The translations under genes and the position numbers were made by a program. Shown piece by piece: positions 31,901 to 41,100 of a stretch of 64,000 nucleotides of DNA. Source of the stretch: Branchiostoma floridae. Its lineage: Eukaryota > Chordata > Leptocardii > Amphioxiformes > Branchiostomatidae. Numbering within the stretch: the first letter of the stretch is position 1; each line of letters begins with the position of its first letter. The stretch spans positions 19,812,614 to 19,876,613 of the forward strand of contig NC_049987.1 in assembly GCF_000003815.2 (NCBI RefSeq), in the 5' to 3' direction. The notes beneath the pieces are model-generated. The model did not search any database. It was not told the origin of the DNA and worked only from the letters and a program-made list of their open reading frames with translations.

Positions 31901-33747
31901 TCTCTTTGCATGCTACAGTGCTTTCTAATCAATACATCAAATTATACCAACTTGGCTTAACGTCAGTGACTGACAATTAGTTAGAAAGAGGATCCCTTTG
32001 AAAGCCATTTATCAAGTTTTCAAGACAACTGTTCTCAGTAACGTCAGCAAATCTTACCCTGCAGATTCCTCCACCAAAGTAGAATCTTCCATATGTTATT
32101 GTGTCGCAAAATGTAGATGGGCCACAATCATTGTCCGAGTAGCAATAGGTCCTCTGAAAACCAGCAAAGTAATTTGATGTAAACGACGTTGAATGATGAG
32201 CGTGCAACCTGTAACATCTGAACCTAAGGAAAACTCAGAAAGCTACAATTAGAGCTAAGGTCTAAGAAATTTAATCAAATTGGAATGGAAGGAAATGATC
32301 GTCAAACTCTAAATGAAAATGTTTTTGTATGAGGTGCGCTAGGGGTATTGCTGGGGTAAATAGCAAACCCTTAGTCTGGTTGGGCGGTCACTGTTCCGAA
32401 CACACGTTCCGTACTGGCCGAAGATCTGGGCGTCACAGTAGCTGTATGCGTCACAATCGACGTCGCTGTAACAGTATCGGGCAGCCTGGCAGAAAACATA
32501 GTACAAAGCGAGTGAAACGGAAGCAGGGTTAGTGCTTGCAAAGTCACATTGTGTCGTTAGAAAGCTTCTATGTCGAATAAAAGCTGAGCATGGAGAGTGT
32601 TAGGTTGCTTGCTTGTTTGTTCAGCGTACATTCTGGTCGCTAAGCGCTGAATTCTAGTGGAAAACATCGGATCGCACAAATAATAGAGACGAAAATTGAC
32701 TGATACTCACTTGAGGTGATAGCTGTTCCGAAGCACCACCGCGAGGCTACCGCGTCACTGCGCTAAATCGGCCATCTTTTCCAGGAGGACCCGGATGTAG
32801 GACCCGGATGTTCTTACCACAAAACTTCGTTTCCGAGGCTACGTCATCGAACGGGGCGAGGAGCTGTAACGCTGTGCCTTACACAGATGTAGTTGAGTGT
32901 AAAAAGAAATCTTTGGAGAGGACTCCGCCGAAACCTGCAGCTATGTCCGCCATATTGTGGTGCAAGGTGAGGAGGAATGTGACCTGAAAGCAGCTGCCAG
33001 GTTTGCGGTCCCTTCCAAAACGCGACATCACAGCAAACATGCGGTTGAGCTTCGGTACAGCCATAACCTTAAGTGATTGCTAGATGTTAAGTTCTAGCAT
33101 GAGAAGTAAATAGTCTACGATCCGTACCTCCAATGGTATGTTCTTCAAGCAGAGGCACTGGCCTAGTCAAACTCAGCTTGAGAACAGATTTTGTAATATG
33201 ATATCTATGCACATATCTTGTAACACTGAAAACTGGGTCATGGAAGGTTTTTTTCCTGCTCTAACAAGGGCAAGTTTAAAACAAGTTAAGAAAATCTTTA
33301 TCATGACAATTTCCTTATTTTTCTTTTAATCTTTTTTTGGGATATCACCCTCTTCTCCCCATCGTTCATGTATAATCAATACACATTATAGGTGCCAATA
33401 TGGCGGACATGCTTGTATTTTTCTGCACTGATTCATTTACTTTTACTTCGTATCACTTGCTGTTCTTTCAGACGTAAAACTTTATCGTTAGATTCCATTT
33501 CGGTTAACGTAATCAATCATGAAATACATACCAGTTTATAAAACTATAAAAGATATAATAGTTTTTTTTTTTTCATTTTGAAGAAATACAACAGCAAACT
33601 TGGACAATTAAAAGCAACAGATGCTGCATTCAATGACAATGTACATCTATCTTTCAGATGTGTGGCTGGAAGACGTCTTACCGACACAAGCTGTGCCGAT
33701 CCCACCACAACAGCCGTCAGGAACAACAGTAATCCGCAGGTCCCCAT
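16856..33747 (-). CDS. Modular secreted Cys-module / Tyr-Gly-Pro protein, ~17 exons
   Basis: Predicted exons (minus strand, high to low): 33747-33682, 32485-32396, 32153-32058, 31823-31725, 31412-31326, 31202-31047, 28906-28700, 25041-24868, 24764-24446, 23383-23361, 22827-22597, 22264-22148, 21451-21109, 19746-19709, 19084-18929, 17427-17215, 16984-16856. The sum is about 847 aa. A signal peptide is followed by five Cys-module exons, then twice the block Cys module, Tyr-rich exon, charged/proline-rich exon and micro-exon, then two Cys modules and a hydrophilic C-terminus. All junctions are phase 0 except those entering the two micro-exons (phase 1), and the frame closes throughout. Nine modules give 36 cysteines. 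The module spacing is loosely like the Dickkopf N-terminal cysteine pattern, but I do not recognise the family. A cross-linked matrix or adhesive role is inferred from composition. The two micro-exons and the 32.4 kb donor are the weak points. Confidence 0.72.
17215..17427 (-). CDS. Modular gene, Cys-module exon with LYNP tail
   Basis: Seventy-one codons, phase 0, acceptor ttgtctccggcag, donor gtaagt. An alanine-rich lead (YPYLPTAAALALAGG) precedes the module C-VTDAD-C-PATHY-C-x11-C. The tail FYPHPYGLYNPYGLYNPFLF contains a tandem YGLYNP. Sharp splice sites and the conserved module make this a confident exon. Confidence 0.75.
18003..18052. repeat. Dispersed ~48-bp repeat, third copy
   Basis: tatttaccggagtttgagggcgcaaagcagcagcctattg, the same unit as at 13106 and 13319, here in the intron between the 19.0 and 17.3 kb exons. 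Confidence 0.65.
18279..18365 (+). pseudogene. Degenerate reverse transcriptase scrap
   Basis: FRLIYEILVSRQLPPQWKEA followed by SVIPIY resembles the RT segment I-x-x-x-S-L-x-x-G-x-x-P-x-x-W-K-x-A-x-V-x-P-I-Y-K of non-LTR retrotransposons. The match lasts only about 29 codons before the minisatellite. Confidence 0.4.
18409..18920. repeat. 30/60-bp minisatellite abutting a splice donor
   Basis: The unit gattcaaaacggagagcaag plus acacagttt is repeated about 17 times. In the centre it forms a 60-bp higher-order unit alternating acagacatatctt and acgaaacagttt. The array ends about 8 bp from the donor of the exon 18929-19084, so it fills the very start of that intron in transcript sense. Open frames through it follow from the period being divisible by three. 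Confidence 0.9.
18929..19084 (-). CDS. Modular gene, Cys-module exon (SVSGLARHYV type)
   Basis: Fifty-two codons, phase 0 in and out, acceptor ...tttcttaaccag, donor gtgagt. Starts AQGRPFFTVTC, then the module C-NSDAD-C-TIPGDY-C-x11-C and ATVSGLARHYVPNY. The leading Ala-Gln is shared with the first residues of the exons at 28906 and 22827, which also begin a block. Paralogous to 14712-14858. Confidence 0.75.
19709..19746 (-). CDS. Candidate 38-nt micro-exon linking block 2 to the C-terminal block
   Basis: The exon at 21109 leaves phase 1 while that at 19084 enters phase 0, so a connector is required. At 19746-19709 a segment between atctgag and gtatga enters phase 1 and leaves phase 0, encoding (D)SSADFGRTVRSK. 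The other connector at 23361 also ends in Lys with a gtatg donor and has Ser-Ser at its start. The acceptor lacks a good pyrimidine tract, so this is tentative. Confidence 0.3.
20864..21055. mobile_element. MITE family 3, copy a
   Basis: The left end aggcgtacgtcacattt is matched inverted at the right end by aaaatgtgacgtaggcct, with inner mates gggccgaccgggcagc and attccggtt. The length is about 192 bp with no ORF. A second copy lies at 62793-63000 and a terminal fragment at 55597-55652. Confidence 0.75.
21109..21451 (-). CDS. Modular gene, block 2 charged-helix and proline-rich exon
   Basis: One hundred and fourteen codons plus one base. Acceptor ...gatacgcag, donor gtgagt, phase 0 in and phase 1 out. 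Order: YVSEGTGEPG and an AGTPPG repeat, then a charged segment LTPEQEEEMRAKHEEMRKKA predicted helical, FWENVARGEG, DDIVPMGGNRFPPPP, and a Gln/Gly/Pro tail with GQGQGQGQ. The exon at 24446-24764 has the same order with LTPEQLEEA, KAKHEEMRKKAEE, FWRN and VVPMGGEWLPPPP, so block 1 and block 2 are internal duplicates. Confidence 0.72.
21968..22094. mobile_element. Short palindromic MITE, relative of family 2
   Basis: ggcccccattccacttgacg and gcgctctcaccg at the left are inverted as cggtgagagcgc and cgtcccagtggaatgggggc at the right. The ends and the gcgctctc motif match MITE family 2, but the AT-rich interior of that family is missing. It lies in the intron next to the Tyr-rich exon at 22148. Confidence 0.75.
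22148..22264 (-). CDS. Modular gene, block 2 Tyr-Gly-Pro exon
   Basis: Thirty-nine codons, phase 0 both sides, acceptor tttgtttctccag, donor gtgagt. The exon is almost wholly Tyr, Gly, Pro and Asn (for example GYPYNYGYPYNYGYSGYGYG) and ends AYPYYGHPYLG. The block 1 counterpart at 24868 ends YYPYYGHPYVG, showing common descent. Tyr-Gly-Pro composition of this kind occurs in structural, silk-like and adhesive proteins; the exact role is unknown. Confidence 0.72.
22597..22827 (-). CDS. Modular gene, block 2 Cys-module exon
   Basis: Seventy-seven codons, phase 0, acceptor cttttctacag, donor gtaaga. Begins AQYYPYYGGYGYGYTG, then the module C-ESDED-C-NGGGYT-C-x10-C, then VPSSYVSYGGAGYAYPYYG and a Gly-Tyr run ending YGYPY. 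Same layout as the exon at 28700-28906. Confidence 0.75.
23361..23383 (-). CDS. Candidate 23-nt micro-exon linking block 1 to block 2
   Basis: A connector is needed because the exon at 24446 leaves phase 1 and that at 22827 enters phase 0. The 23-nt segment between ggccgcag and gtatgc (a T-rich run lies further upstream) enters phase 1 and leaves phase 0, encoding (A)SSECPLK. Phase agreement, a good donor and the parallel with 19709-19746 support it. No transcript evidence is available. Confidence 0.4.
24446..24764 (-). CDS. Modular gene, block 1 charged-helix and proline-rich exon
   Basis: One hundred and six codons plus one base, acceptor cacacttcag, donor gtaacg (phase 1 out). Contains YTGEGTAEPRQGPPP, the helix LTPEQLEEAKAKHEEMRKKA, FWRNRQGKEQL, DHVVPMGGEWLPPPPPPP and an Arg/Pro-rich end (WMPPRVPRGRRP). 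Paralogous to 21109-21451. The helix plus VPMGG is the best conserved non-Cys element of the protein. Confidence 0.72.
24868..25041 (-). CDS. Modular gene, block 1 Tyr-rich exon (31 of 58 residues Tyr)
   Basis: Fifty-eight codons, phase 0 both sides, acceptor ctctttgttctgaatgtag, donor gtaagt. The exon reads YYGYYGYGGYPYYNYYDYYG, continuing in the same style to GYGYGYYPYYGHPYVG. Tyrosine is 53% of residues, the rest mainly Gly, Asn and Pro. There is no Cys or Lys, so intermolecular contacts would have to come from tyrosine itself (dityrosine, DOPA, stacking). That chemistry is inference. Confidence 0.75.
26405..28390. repeat. Diverged direct repeats: two ~0.65-kb copies, then ~164-bp tandem units
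   Basis: Sequence from about 26407 (agaccgtcaacaaaagtcgc) repeats from about 27131 (agaccgtcaacaacagtcgc), and the two stay alignable through cttatgaatattaattagcc and ataccagggtacagg. From about 27700 a 164-bp unit (caaggcacatct... ccaaaagtgtcctttttt) is repeated with starts at 27841, 28005 and 28168. All of it lies in the intron between the exons at 28700 and 25041. Frames translating it are by-products. Confidence 0.8.
28700..28906 (-). CDS. Modular gene, block 1 Cys-module exon
   Basis: Sixty-nine codons, phase 0 both sides, acceptor tcgtccccctctag, donor gtacgt. Order: AQVGYPGYPGYNQFYGVSG, module C-ESDSD-C-RSAGYR-C-x10-C, then a Tyr/Gly/Pro tail ending YSSYYGYGGYPYD. This is the first exon of the duplicated block. 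Confidence 0.75.
30430..30700 (+). pseudogene. Possible degenerate Ty3/Gypsy-type pol scrap
   Basis: VTSVRTALHNYIRLTCYCGY followed by VVPLYTLL resembles the RT thumb/connection segment of Gypsy-type retrotransposons (V-x-x-F-L-G-x-x-x-Y-Y-R-x-F-x-x-x-x-A-x-x-x-x-P-L-x-x-L). Loosely RNase H-like sequence follows in another frame. Very weak; it lies in an intron. Confidence 0.22.
31047..31202 (-). CDS. Modular gene, fifth N-terminal Cys-module exon with basic tail
   Basis: Fifty-two codons, phase 0, acceptor gacagtttcag, donor gtaagt. Module C-YRDQD-C-DDYDNSY-C-x15-C with the longest spacings of the set, then a basic proline tail GGRVRRPSRVPAGRPGPP. The RVRR resembles a furin site, but Pro at P1' argues against cleavage. 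This exon bridges the plain Cys modules and the Tyr-rich blocks. Confidence 0.7.
31326..31412 (-). CDS. Modular gene, fourth N-terminal Cys-module exon
   Basis: Twenty-nine codons, phase 0, acceptor tccccaccag, donor gtaagg: PYCYSDSDCDAAKVCDKHSF then LFQDYGLCR. Module C-x5-C-x5-C-x12-C, one module per exon. Confidence 0.72.
31725..31823 (-). CDS. Modular gene, third N-terminal Cys-module exon
   Basis: Thirty-three codons, phase 0, acceptor ctatcag, donor gtaggt: PRYCYSHADCDGNTYCDYYR then DTNYGLCKRSPRS. Module C-x5-C-x5-C-x10-C. Confidence 0.72.
32058..32153 (-). CDS. Modular gene, second N-terminal Cys-module exon
   Basis: Thirty-two codons, phase 0, acceptor ttttcag, donor gtaaga: RTYCYSDNDCGPSTFCDTIT then YGRFYFGGGICR. 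Module C-x5-C-x5-C-x14-C. Confidence 0.72.
32396..32485 (-). CDS. Modular gene, first N-terminal Cys-module exon (donor uncertain)
   Basis: Acceptor tatgttttctgccag, then AARYCYSDVDCDAYSYCDAQ and IFGQYGTCVR. The sister exons end Cys-Arg before gtaag, but here no consensus donor follows. The best phase-0 options are gtttgc after ...RPTRLR (exon end 32369) or a weak gttcgg directly after the last Cys. The end given (32396) marks the last residue aligned to the sister exons. Confidence 0.6.
33682..33747 (-). CDS. Modular gene, first exon: signal peptide
   Basis: Twenty-two codons from ATG at 33747-33745: MGTCGLLLFLTAVVVGSAQ then LVS, followed by donor gtaaga (phase 0). This is a classical secretion signal with a hydrophobic core and likely cleavage after GSA. 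A TATAA-like string lies about 55 bp upstream in transcript sense (near 33799-33803). The next exon in the same strand and phase is the Cys module at 32485. Confidence 0.7.
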
Positions 33748-34886
33748 GCTTCTTCTTCTTCTTCTGGAAGGAACGATAAGAAATAAAGCAATGTTGTTAT
33801 AATGAATTATGAATTGTCAAATCGGAGAGGATTCTGAGCGGCTGACCCACGAGTATGATTAATGAACTTGCGCAGGAGATCTACATTCTCGGAGATGATT
33901 TCTGTGTGCTCGCCAGTTGCGTTTTCGACAGTCGCCAGACGGTCAGAACCCTATCTTGCACCCCCAAAAATGTCACTGTTTGCACTTCACATGGAACCGA
34001 TGTCTCTGAGCCCGCGACCTTGTCAGAGTCGAGCTTGAGGATAAAATTAATCGGTCTCCACTCGACACATCCTTCATGTCAGACCAAAGCAGACGATTTG
34101 GTAGACAATCGTCGGCGCAACGACAGCGCAACGACAGCTTCGATGATGATGTTGGTAAGGGGTCTTAAGGGATTGTAAGAATCGTTGCTACGTGTTGACT
34201 TTTGTCTCCAGGTGCACAACTAACTCTTTCTTTCATATACGGTAAGAAATTGTCACCAAACCTTTGAATCTTATGGTCCAAGACGGCGATATGGCGCGAC
34301 AATGCATGTCGATATGGCATTTGGCATGGATTTGCAGAGAAATTTTGGCATCTCCGAAACTTACACTGTCTGCCTAAAATACATTTTACACCGCCTCGCG
34401 AACCAGTGGAAGCTGCCAGCTCACAAGTTTATTTTGCGTACCTACCATTTTTCATCGGGTCACTACAAGATGATGATCCAAAATATTTTATAATTAAATG
34501 CATAATGCTGCTTCTGCTTGGTAACATTGATGACGCCTCATTTAGTACATAAGTAAATCAACTCCGACATAAACTATGTTGGATGGCATCCTGGCTAGCA
34601 ACTAGAGACTATAGGACATTAGGACGTTCATGTGGTGTCATTACAGCAAAAATAAACGTAAGAAACAAAAGCTGGAGCGTTGATCCCTGAACACTTGGTA
34701 GGATACGAGTTGAAGAAGCATGGCGGTTCTAAACGTGACATCTACTTTATTCTGTAACCCGGAGTAAAAGAGACGCCTGGGTTAACATTTACAGTCATCT
34801 TTTCTGATATCTTGAAACAACCGCTGGATGACAATTCAAGACTTATGTTAACGCTGAACATTACGACTAAAAGACTGAACTCCTTA

Positions 34887-35132
34887 ATACCCCTTTCCTA
34901 CCAGAACGGCGCACCCGCCGCGCTCTCTCTGCGACCTAATATTTTACAGATTGCTCAACGAATTGTACAGAAAAGAAACGAATCTCTTTACACTTTGTGT
35001 GTTTTTTTGTCTTCTCAGTCACACTTAGACGTTTTGTATGATATACACAGTGTAAAACCGAAGGTTATACATACCCTATTTAGGTCGCAGTGGGAGCGCA
35101 GCGCGATCTCCGTCTAGTGGAAAAGGGGCCTT
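34887..35132. mobile_element. MITE family 2, copy a
   Basis: Left end tacccctttcctaccagaac, right end gtctagtggaaaaggggcc. The interior contains gcgctctctctgcgaccta and its inverted mate taggtcgcagtgggagcgc, then gaaaagaaacgaatc and gtcttctcagtcacactt shared with all long copies. Non-coding, about 246 bp. Confidence 0.8.
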
Positions 35133-38100
35133 ACTGGGTCCACGAATAAAATAATACACCATAGCAGTCCCGTTTGGCGTGTCTAATAGTGTGTATGGAG
35201 ATCACAGATACTTGCTGGCGATGAACGTTCCTGAACAAGCAAGTTCCTTGAAGTCACATCCCTCCTTAAAGAAAGATAAACATATGATCTAAAGCGTGGT
35301 GTTTGCCTTGGCAGTGCAGTAGTATATCATGATATCGAGAGGAGAAAGACGATCTTCATCCCTTCAAAAGTCGTTTAGAAACTACAAATAAGTCTGTTTC
35401 GTCTTCACATGTTACACCGGCAATGCCAAAACCCCTTTGGATCGTCTGGCCGAGTCTAAAACCCATCCGCTACGAACTGCATTAGATAGATTAATTGTCA
35501 TGGAAGAAGCCTGTAGTTTCTAAGAAAAATCTTGTGCTAGCATTATCCCTATATTATGCGCTGTGTATTTCATCTGTATTGTTAAAACATTTTTTTTACT
35601 ATCCGACTGCAGTTTGCAGGAATGACCAGTAGACTGTTTCTATGACCTTACTTTATGTAGACAGAACACGTGACTCAGACACCAGTAGGTTATAAGTTGC
35701 AGGTCGTCTATGGCGAAGCCCCCCCCCCCTCCCAGAAAATTTTGATGAGTGCAAATTGTGGGTGGGGCATTACGAGTTTAACTTTGGTTCAGAACAAGAC
35801 ATTTTGTGTGCATGAGGCTTGGAAGATCTCACTTAGAACGTTGATCAACTCCAATGATCTATATCCAATGAGTTCCGTCCATAAAGGAAGGATATTTCAA
35901 TATTTCAAGACACCCTCCGTGATACGAGACGGTGAGGTATGTCTCCTGCTGGTCCTTTAAATACTTGGTCTACCACTCAGACCAAAAACATTTATAAGAA
36001 AAACGTATCACTTACCGCAAAGTTAACTCGTGTCCCTGTCACAACAAACTTTATTTTCAGAGAGAGGATTCAATTAGTTGGATTAAAATGCCACTGAGGT
36101 CAAGAATAACATCTCAGGGGTAAGAATCTGATGGACAAATATTTCGGCCAACTGTGAGTTGCACGCAACAGCATTTCTAACTCTCATCTACCTGGTGCAT
36201 CGGCAATCACAAGTGTGCGGCCGCTTTTCTACAACTCCTAGGATACCCATAGCATACATAGCATGCCTAGGACAGTTCTGTTGCAGTACCAAGGTCACAC
36301 ATCAGGGCCCACAATTAACTTTGACCATTGTCTTCCCAACCGCCGTCCGCATCCCAAATGTCATTACATTCCATCTGATGTTCTTAAGTTATGCTGACCA
36401 CAAATATTGCAAATAACACACATCAAAAACAATGACTCAATCTCAAAGGAGGTAAAAAGCATAGCACAAAGAAAGAAACTATCATTTCACATTCAAGGAA
36501 CTTTAGTTATGGAGGCACGACGCTCATTTCTAGGAACAGGTACAATTTTTAGTAAGCCAGCATTTATGTAAAACTAATGCCACATTGCGCATTTACATTG
36601 TAATGCTATCCAGACAGTCGTGGCCAAGGCTTCCTGACCATTTCCGCTTCTGTTCAAAATTCGGTGCCAAAATCATCCTCTACCTTTCAGTCGGGACGGA
36701 TTTTGCGTGCGGACTTGGCGAGAGACGCTTTAGATTTGCACCGTATGACTAGTCTCTCCCTGTGCTTAACATGCTCGGGAGAGTAAATGAGGATGTCGGT
36801 AAATATGACCACTGTTACATTTGCTTTGCGTCTTTCCCAAAACGACGAAATGCATGTTTCGTATATACGCCACAGAGTCGTGGACTGTTATTTTCACTTA
36901 TTCCATGCGACTTAGATATATAAAACACTAACAAGTATGATGAACTATGCCATTATCCTTAATGAGACAACTGTTTTAGAGCCTGACTGTGATCTAGAAT
37001 AGATTGGAATATTCAAAGTCATGCACATCAATATCCAAGATACAACGAAACCTTCGTCTTGTCTAATTTCTCACACTTCCTTTATGCTCTATTATCTCCT
37101 CAGCAAATTGTCTTTCTGTTTGACTTGTCTATCTAAATCGAGAGCTATGTACTGAGACCATGAAGTTGTGAAAACAACCTTCGTTTAGTGGCCATGGCAG
37201 ACATTTCAACCATGTAATGTATGCTGGCGAATGGGATGCTATGTCCTGGAATAGAGGCACGTACATACTGTCTCGTTCCATGTTTGTTCATGTTGGCCAA
37301 ACAATGAGGAACTTTCACGAAGTCTTCTATCCTCTTTTGTGTCACGTTAGCTCCTTCCTATGAATGTCTAAGCTGACCGTGTGATGTGTTAAGCAAGCTT
37401 TAAGGATATCTTGCATATACCGATTTCAATACAAAGCCATTGCATTATAATCCAATGTAAAATTTTAGCGTTGTGTATTTGCGTTGCTGCAGTCGCCAGA
37501 CTTGGTTGAATGGATGTTTAAAAGCAAAACATTTCTGTAGCACTAATAGTTCCGAACGGAAGTTTACCATGGAACGTCGTCAACATCAAGGCAGAAGCAT
37601 CAACCGAACTCGTGTTTATTTGCGGCAACGGACTTTTTGACAAGCCGTGAAGCAGTCGCAAGCACGTGTCAGACTGTTTTCCAAACAACAGTGTGGTGTT
37701 AGGGCGGCTAATCTGGTCACTACCCGCCGGTGCCGAGCCATGGTCTGCACTCCACAGTTTCCCTACCAATCTAACCATATCGCACCAACAACTTTGCATG
37801 TATAACACACAGAGACTAAGATATCTTACAGATGAGACGAGACCACATTATACTGCAGTGGTATCCATCTAAGCGCACAACTATGGCCCGACTCTTTGAT
37901 GTCGATTCAAAATCCATCCGGCCCTCCCTAAGTCAACTGAAGCACGGACTCGGTATGCGAGGGGCAATATTGCTTTTCGGTAGGAGCGTTTGGTGACTGT
38001 GGAAATCTTTTAATTTCGCAGCAAACATATAAAGAAACCGATGATCTGGCTCTTAAACCTCATGCAAGCTTTCGGGCAGCTATCACATACGATAAAGCAA

Positions 38101-41100
38101 CACCACTTGTTCTCCTCATATTCAGCAAAATGAAGCGATCAAAGTTTAAAGAGAGCATCTTTGAAACGTAGAACCTTACTGTCCATAAGACATAAGGACT
38201 AACATTTGTGTTCTCAGAAATAACGTTTTGATGGGGGACACTTCACAGTGTGCTCATCATTTTTCAAGATATTGCCAAGAACGCCCAAACAAACATTCTA
38301 AATGGAAAATTTCACAGACTTTTTAGAGTGTACGGTGCAGCTTGATAGCTGGATGCAATCTTCTCAAGTGCGTTTTAAAAGAGCAAGAAATCAGAGAGAG
38401 TAGCGCCCAGCGCTCGTTCATACTCCAATCTTAAGCTACCAACAAAACGATCAGCATCAACTAAGAGGTAAATTTAACAATAGCGCTCAGGTAGTTGCGG
38501 AAAATATCAGAGCTACCAACTAAATAATGAAGAGACCGAAATGTTAAAACAAATTCACAGCACAGACTAAAAATCAGTGGAAAGAAACCACTACTTACCC
38601 TTGCAGCCTGTACGGAGAGGAGCACAAGTGGTAGAGACCTTCTCTTCTCGGCTACAAGTCAGTCGTTCTGTGCACTCAGGCTGCGGACCTCTAGATATAC
38701 TCCCCCAAAGAAAACACCGGCGCGAATTGGCACCCCCGCCAGGCACCTATCCTCTCCAGGAGCCTGCGCGTGCTGGAACTTGACCTCCTGATGGCTATAA
38801 ATGGTGCTGCGGCTTGGCACCATGTGCAGGATTGTCGCGTGACCTGCCTGCCAAGATGAGAGAAATTTAGCCTTTCCTCCGTCAGGGGTGGCCGGGGAGA
38901 CCACGCCTCCACAGCTCGGCGCGCGGGTAGCCTTACAGCGCACACAGGGGCGAAATGTAGACCTCAGGTGCGAAGGCACAGCTATGTCGAAATCGCGCGA
39001 AGTTAGCGGCTGCGGCGTGGTTGGACGTCTGGTATTACTGGGTGCGGGGTTTGCCCGTCCATATGCATCGCAGCGGCCTTAAACTTGACTTGAACTCAGT
39101 ATGTGTGGTCATAAATCCGACGAAGCAGCAGACGCAAATCCGTGATGCCCCACACGTCTACTTGACAGTTGTGTACAAACTGGTGACAGGCAGTCTCAAA
39201 GTGAATGTCAAATCACCGGATATGGGTTATTCCACCATCATCTTGTTGTTGTGATGACTTGGTAATTAGAAAATAAACACAGAAAGAAAACATGACACAA
39301 TCCGATTGGATTGTGCATTTGCACAGGGAAGAAAATGTGGCACTGGTTTCATTCGTGACCGCTGACGTTGTTTCCACTGAAGTGATTAATCACTTCATGC
39401 CGATTGATGGATATATGGCCTCTGAAGTAGGCGAATCTTCATGATAGCGCTATGGTTCTACATTCCCCTTTCTGTTTGGCTTCAATACTTGCTTGACAAG
39501 CTTATCTTAATAGAGAGCCTTTAACGTAATTCGGCTGGCTAACGATTTCCCCTGTAGATTGTTGGGTGATATAAGAGATCATCTCTTAGCTGAAACCACC
39601 TCATCTTTCCTTCCGAGTCACTCTCATAAACTTGGACCCACAAAATACTCTGATAGGTGAGATTCAAACTTCATCACCTCAGAAAGGTATTTCTCTACAA
39701 CGTATCTGTAATGGTCTTCATTTCGTATAGTAATACCAACCATGTCTAAATTCTAGTTCGTAACAACAGCTCCACATCGTCTATTGCTAAATAGTCTACT
39801 TCGTGAGTCTTGGTACAGAGGACTGGGCAGATAAACGAGTTACAACTACAAGTAATTGAAGAATACGGATAGACAGCGAGTACAAAGTTAGCCCTCTGCC
39901 CCGCAATAGTGGAAAGTTGACCATCTACTCAAGACATGAGAGGTGAAAAAGACAAGAGATTACGAGTACGACAGATTATACCAAGAGATCTCAACATCCA
40001 TAGACATTACGCAGTTACACAACATTCAACTGGCTAGTCCATAGTTTCAATTGGTACATATTGCCTTCATATTCGTACTTTGTGTGGAAAGTCTGAAACT
40101 TTTGAATTTCATCTGAATGTAGCGGGGGAACGGTAGATGCTTCATTAAAAACTGGACGGAAACATGTATCTATCACATTATGAACCTCATGAACATTATG
40201 AAGATCGTTGTTTATGTTGTGGTATAAATATAGCACTTTGGTCGCGCTTAAAATACTGCTTCTTCAAGTAAATGTTCAGAAAGGCATGATATGGCAGTTA
40301 TACCTCTTTAATATCCTTAAATCAAACCCGCTGACAACCGCTTATCTCTGTAAATATCCTTTATCCCTCATTTCACTCTCTAATTCAAGTTGATCGGTGT
40401 GTTACCGCAAAGAAACATCCGATGTTGTGGTAACTTTAACCCCTGCTCAACCACACCACGAGACGTGTTTATATCGTCCACTAGTGGTGGAACTAGTCTG
40501 TTGCTACAGATTACGGCGTTGTCATCTTTTCACTCCTCGTGGTTACAGCGCAAACATGCGGGGCTGTTGGTGCCGGACTCGGCGTGGTAGATAGATGAAA
40601 GGGTCTCTGTGTGAGACAGGGGGACGTGTTTGGAAGTATGTCAGTCATCTTAGCTTTAATTCCAGGAGGAAAACATGGAAAAGAACTTCTAGGCCTCCTC
40701 TGGGAATCTTCTATTAGACTGTTAAGTGCAGGATAAGACAGATAGCTTTCTGGAATGTCGGGTTCAGTGAATGTAGATTCTTGGTATCGCAGTATTTGTG
40801 GGTTTATTTGTGGGCTTTACATTTGAAGCTAACATTTGGCTTCAAACACCTCAAACCCAATCCGTCTTTCCAGATTTTTCCACAGAACTTAAAAGTGTGC
40901 TATATCTTGTGGATGATCCCATACCTTGCAACATGAGAAATTTTTTATTACCCTGACCTTTTTTGCACTATAATGATACTTTAGATCGTACAACAGATGC
41001 ACACAGGACGTGCTAGACCTCACATGAAACACATAGTCCATCCCCTGCTGGGAACAGTCTGCAGTGAAAGTATCTTTAGCCTCTACCTATCTATCCCCTG

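Noticed and set aside
32879-33064. Minus-strand frame MAVPKLNRMFAVMSRFGRDR inside the first intron of the modular gene
   Set aside because: No family similarity, weak donor, and the signal-peptide exon joins the first Cys module in phase 0 without it.
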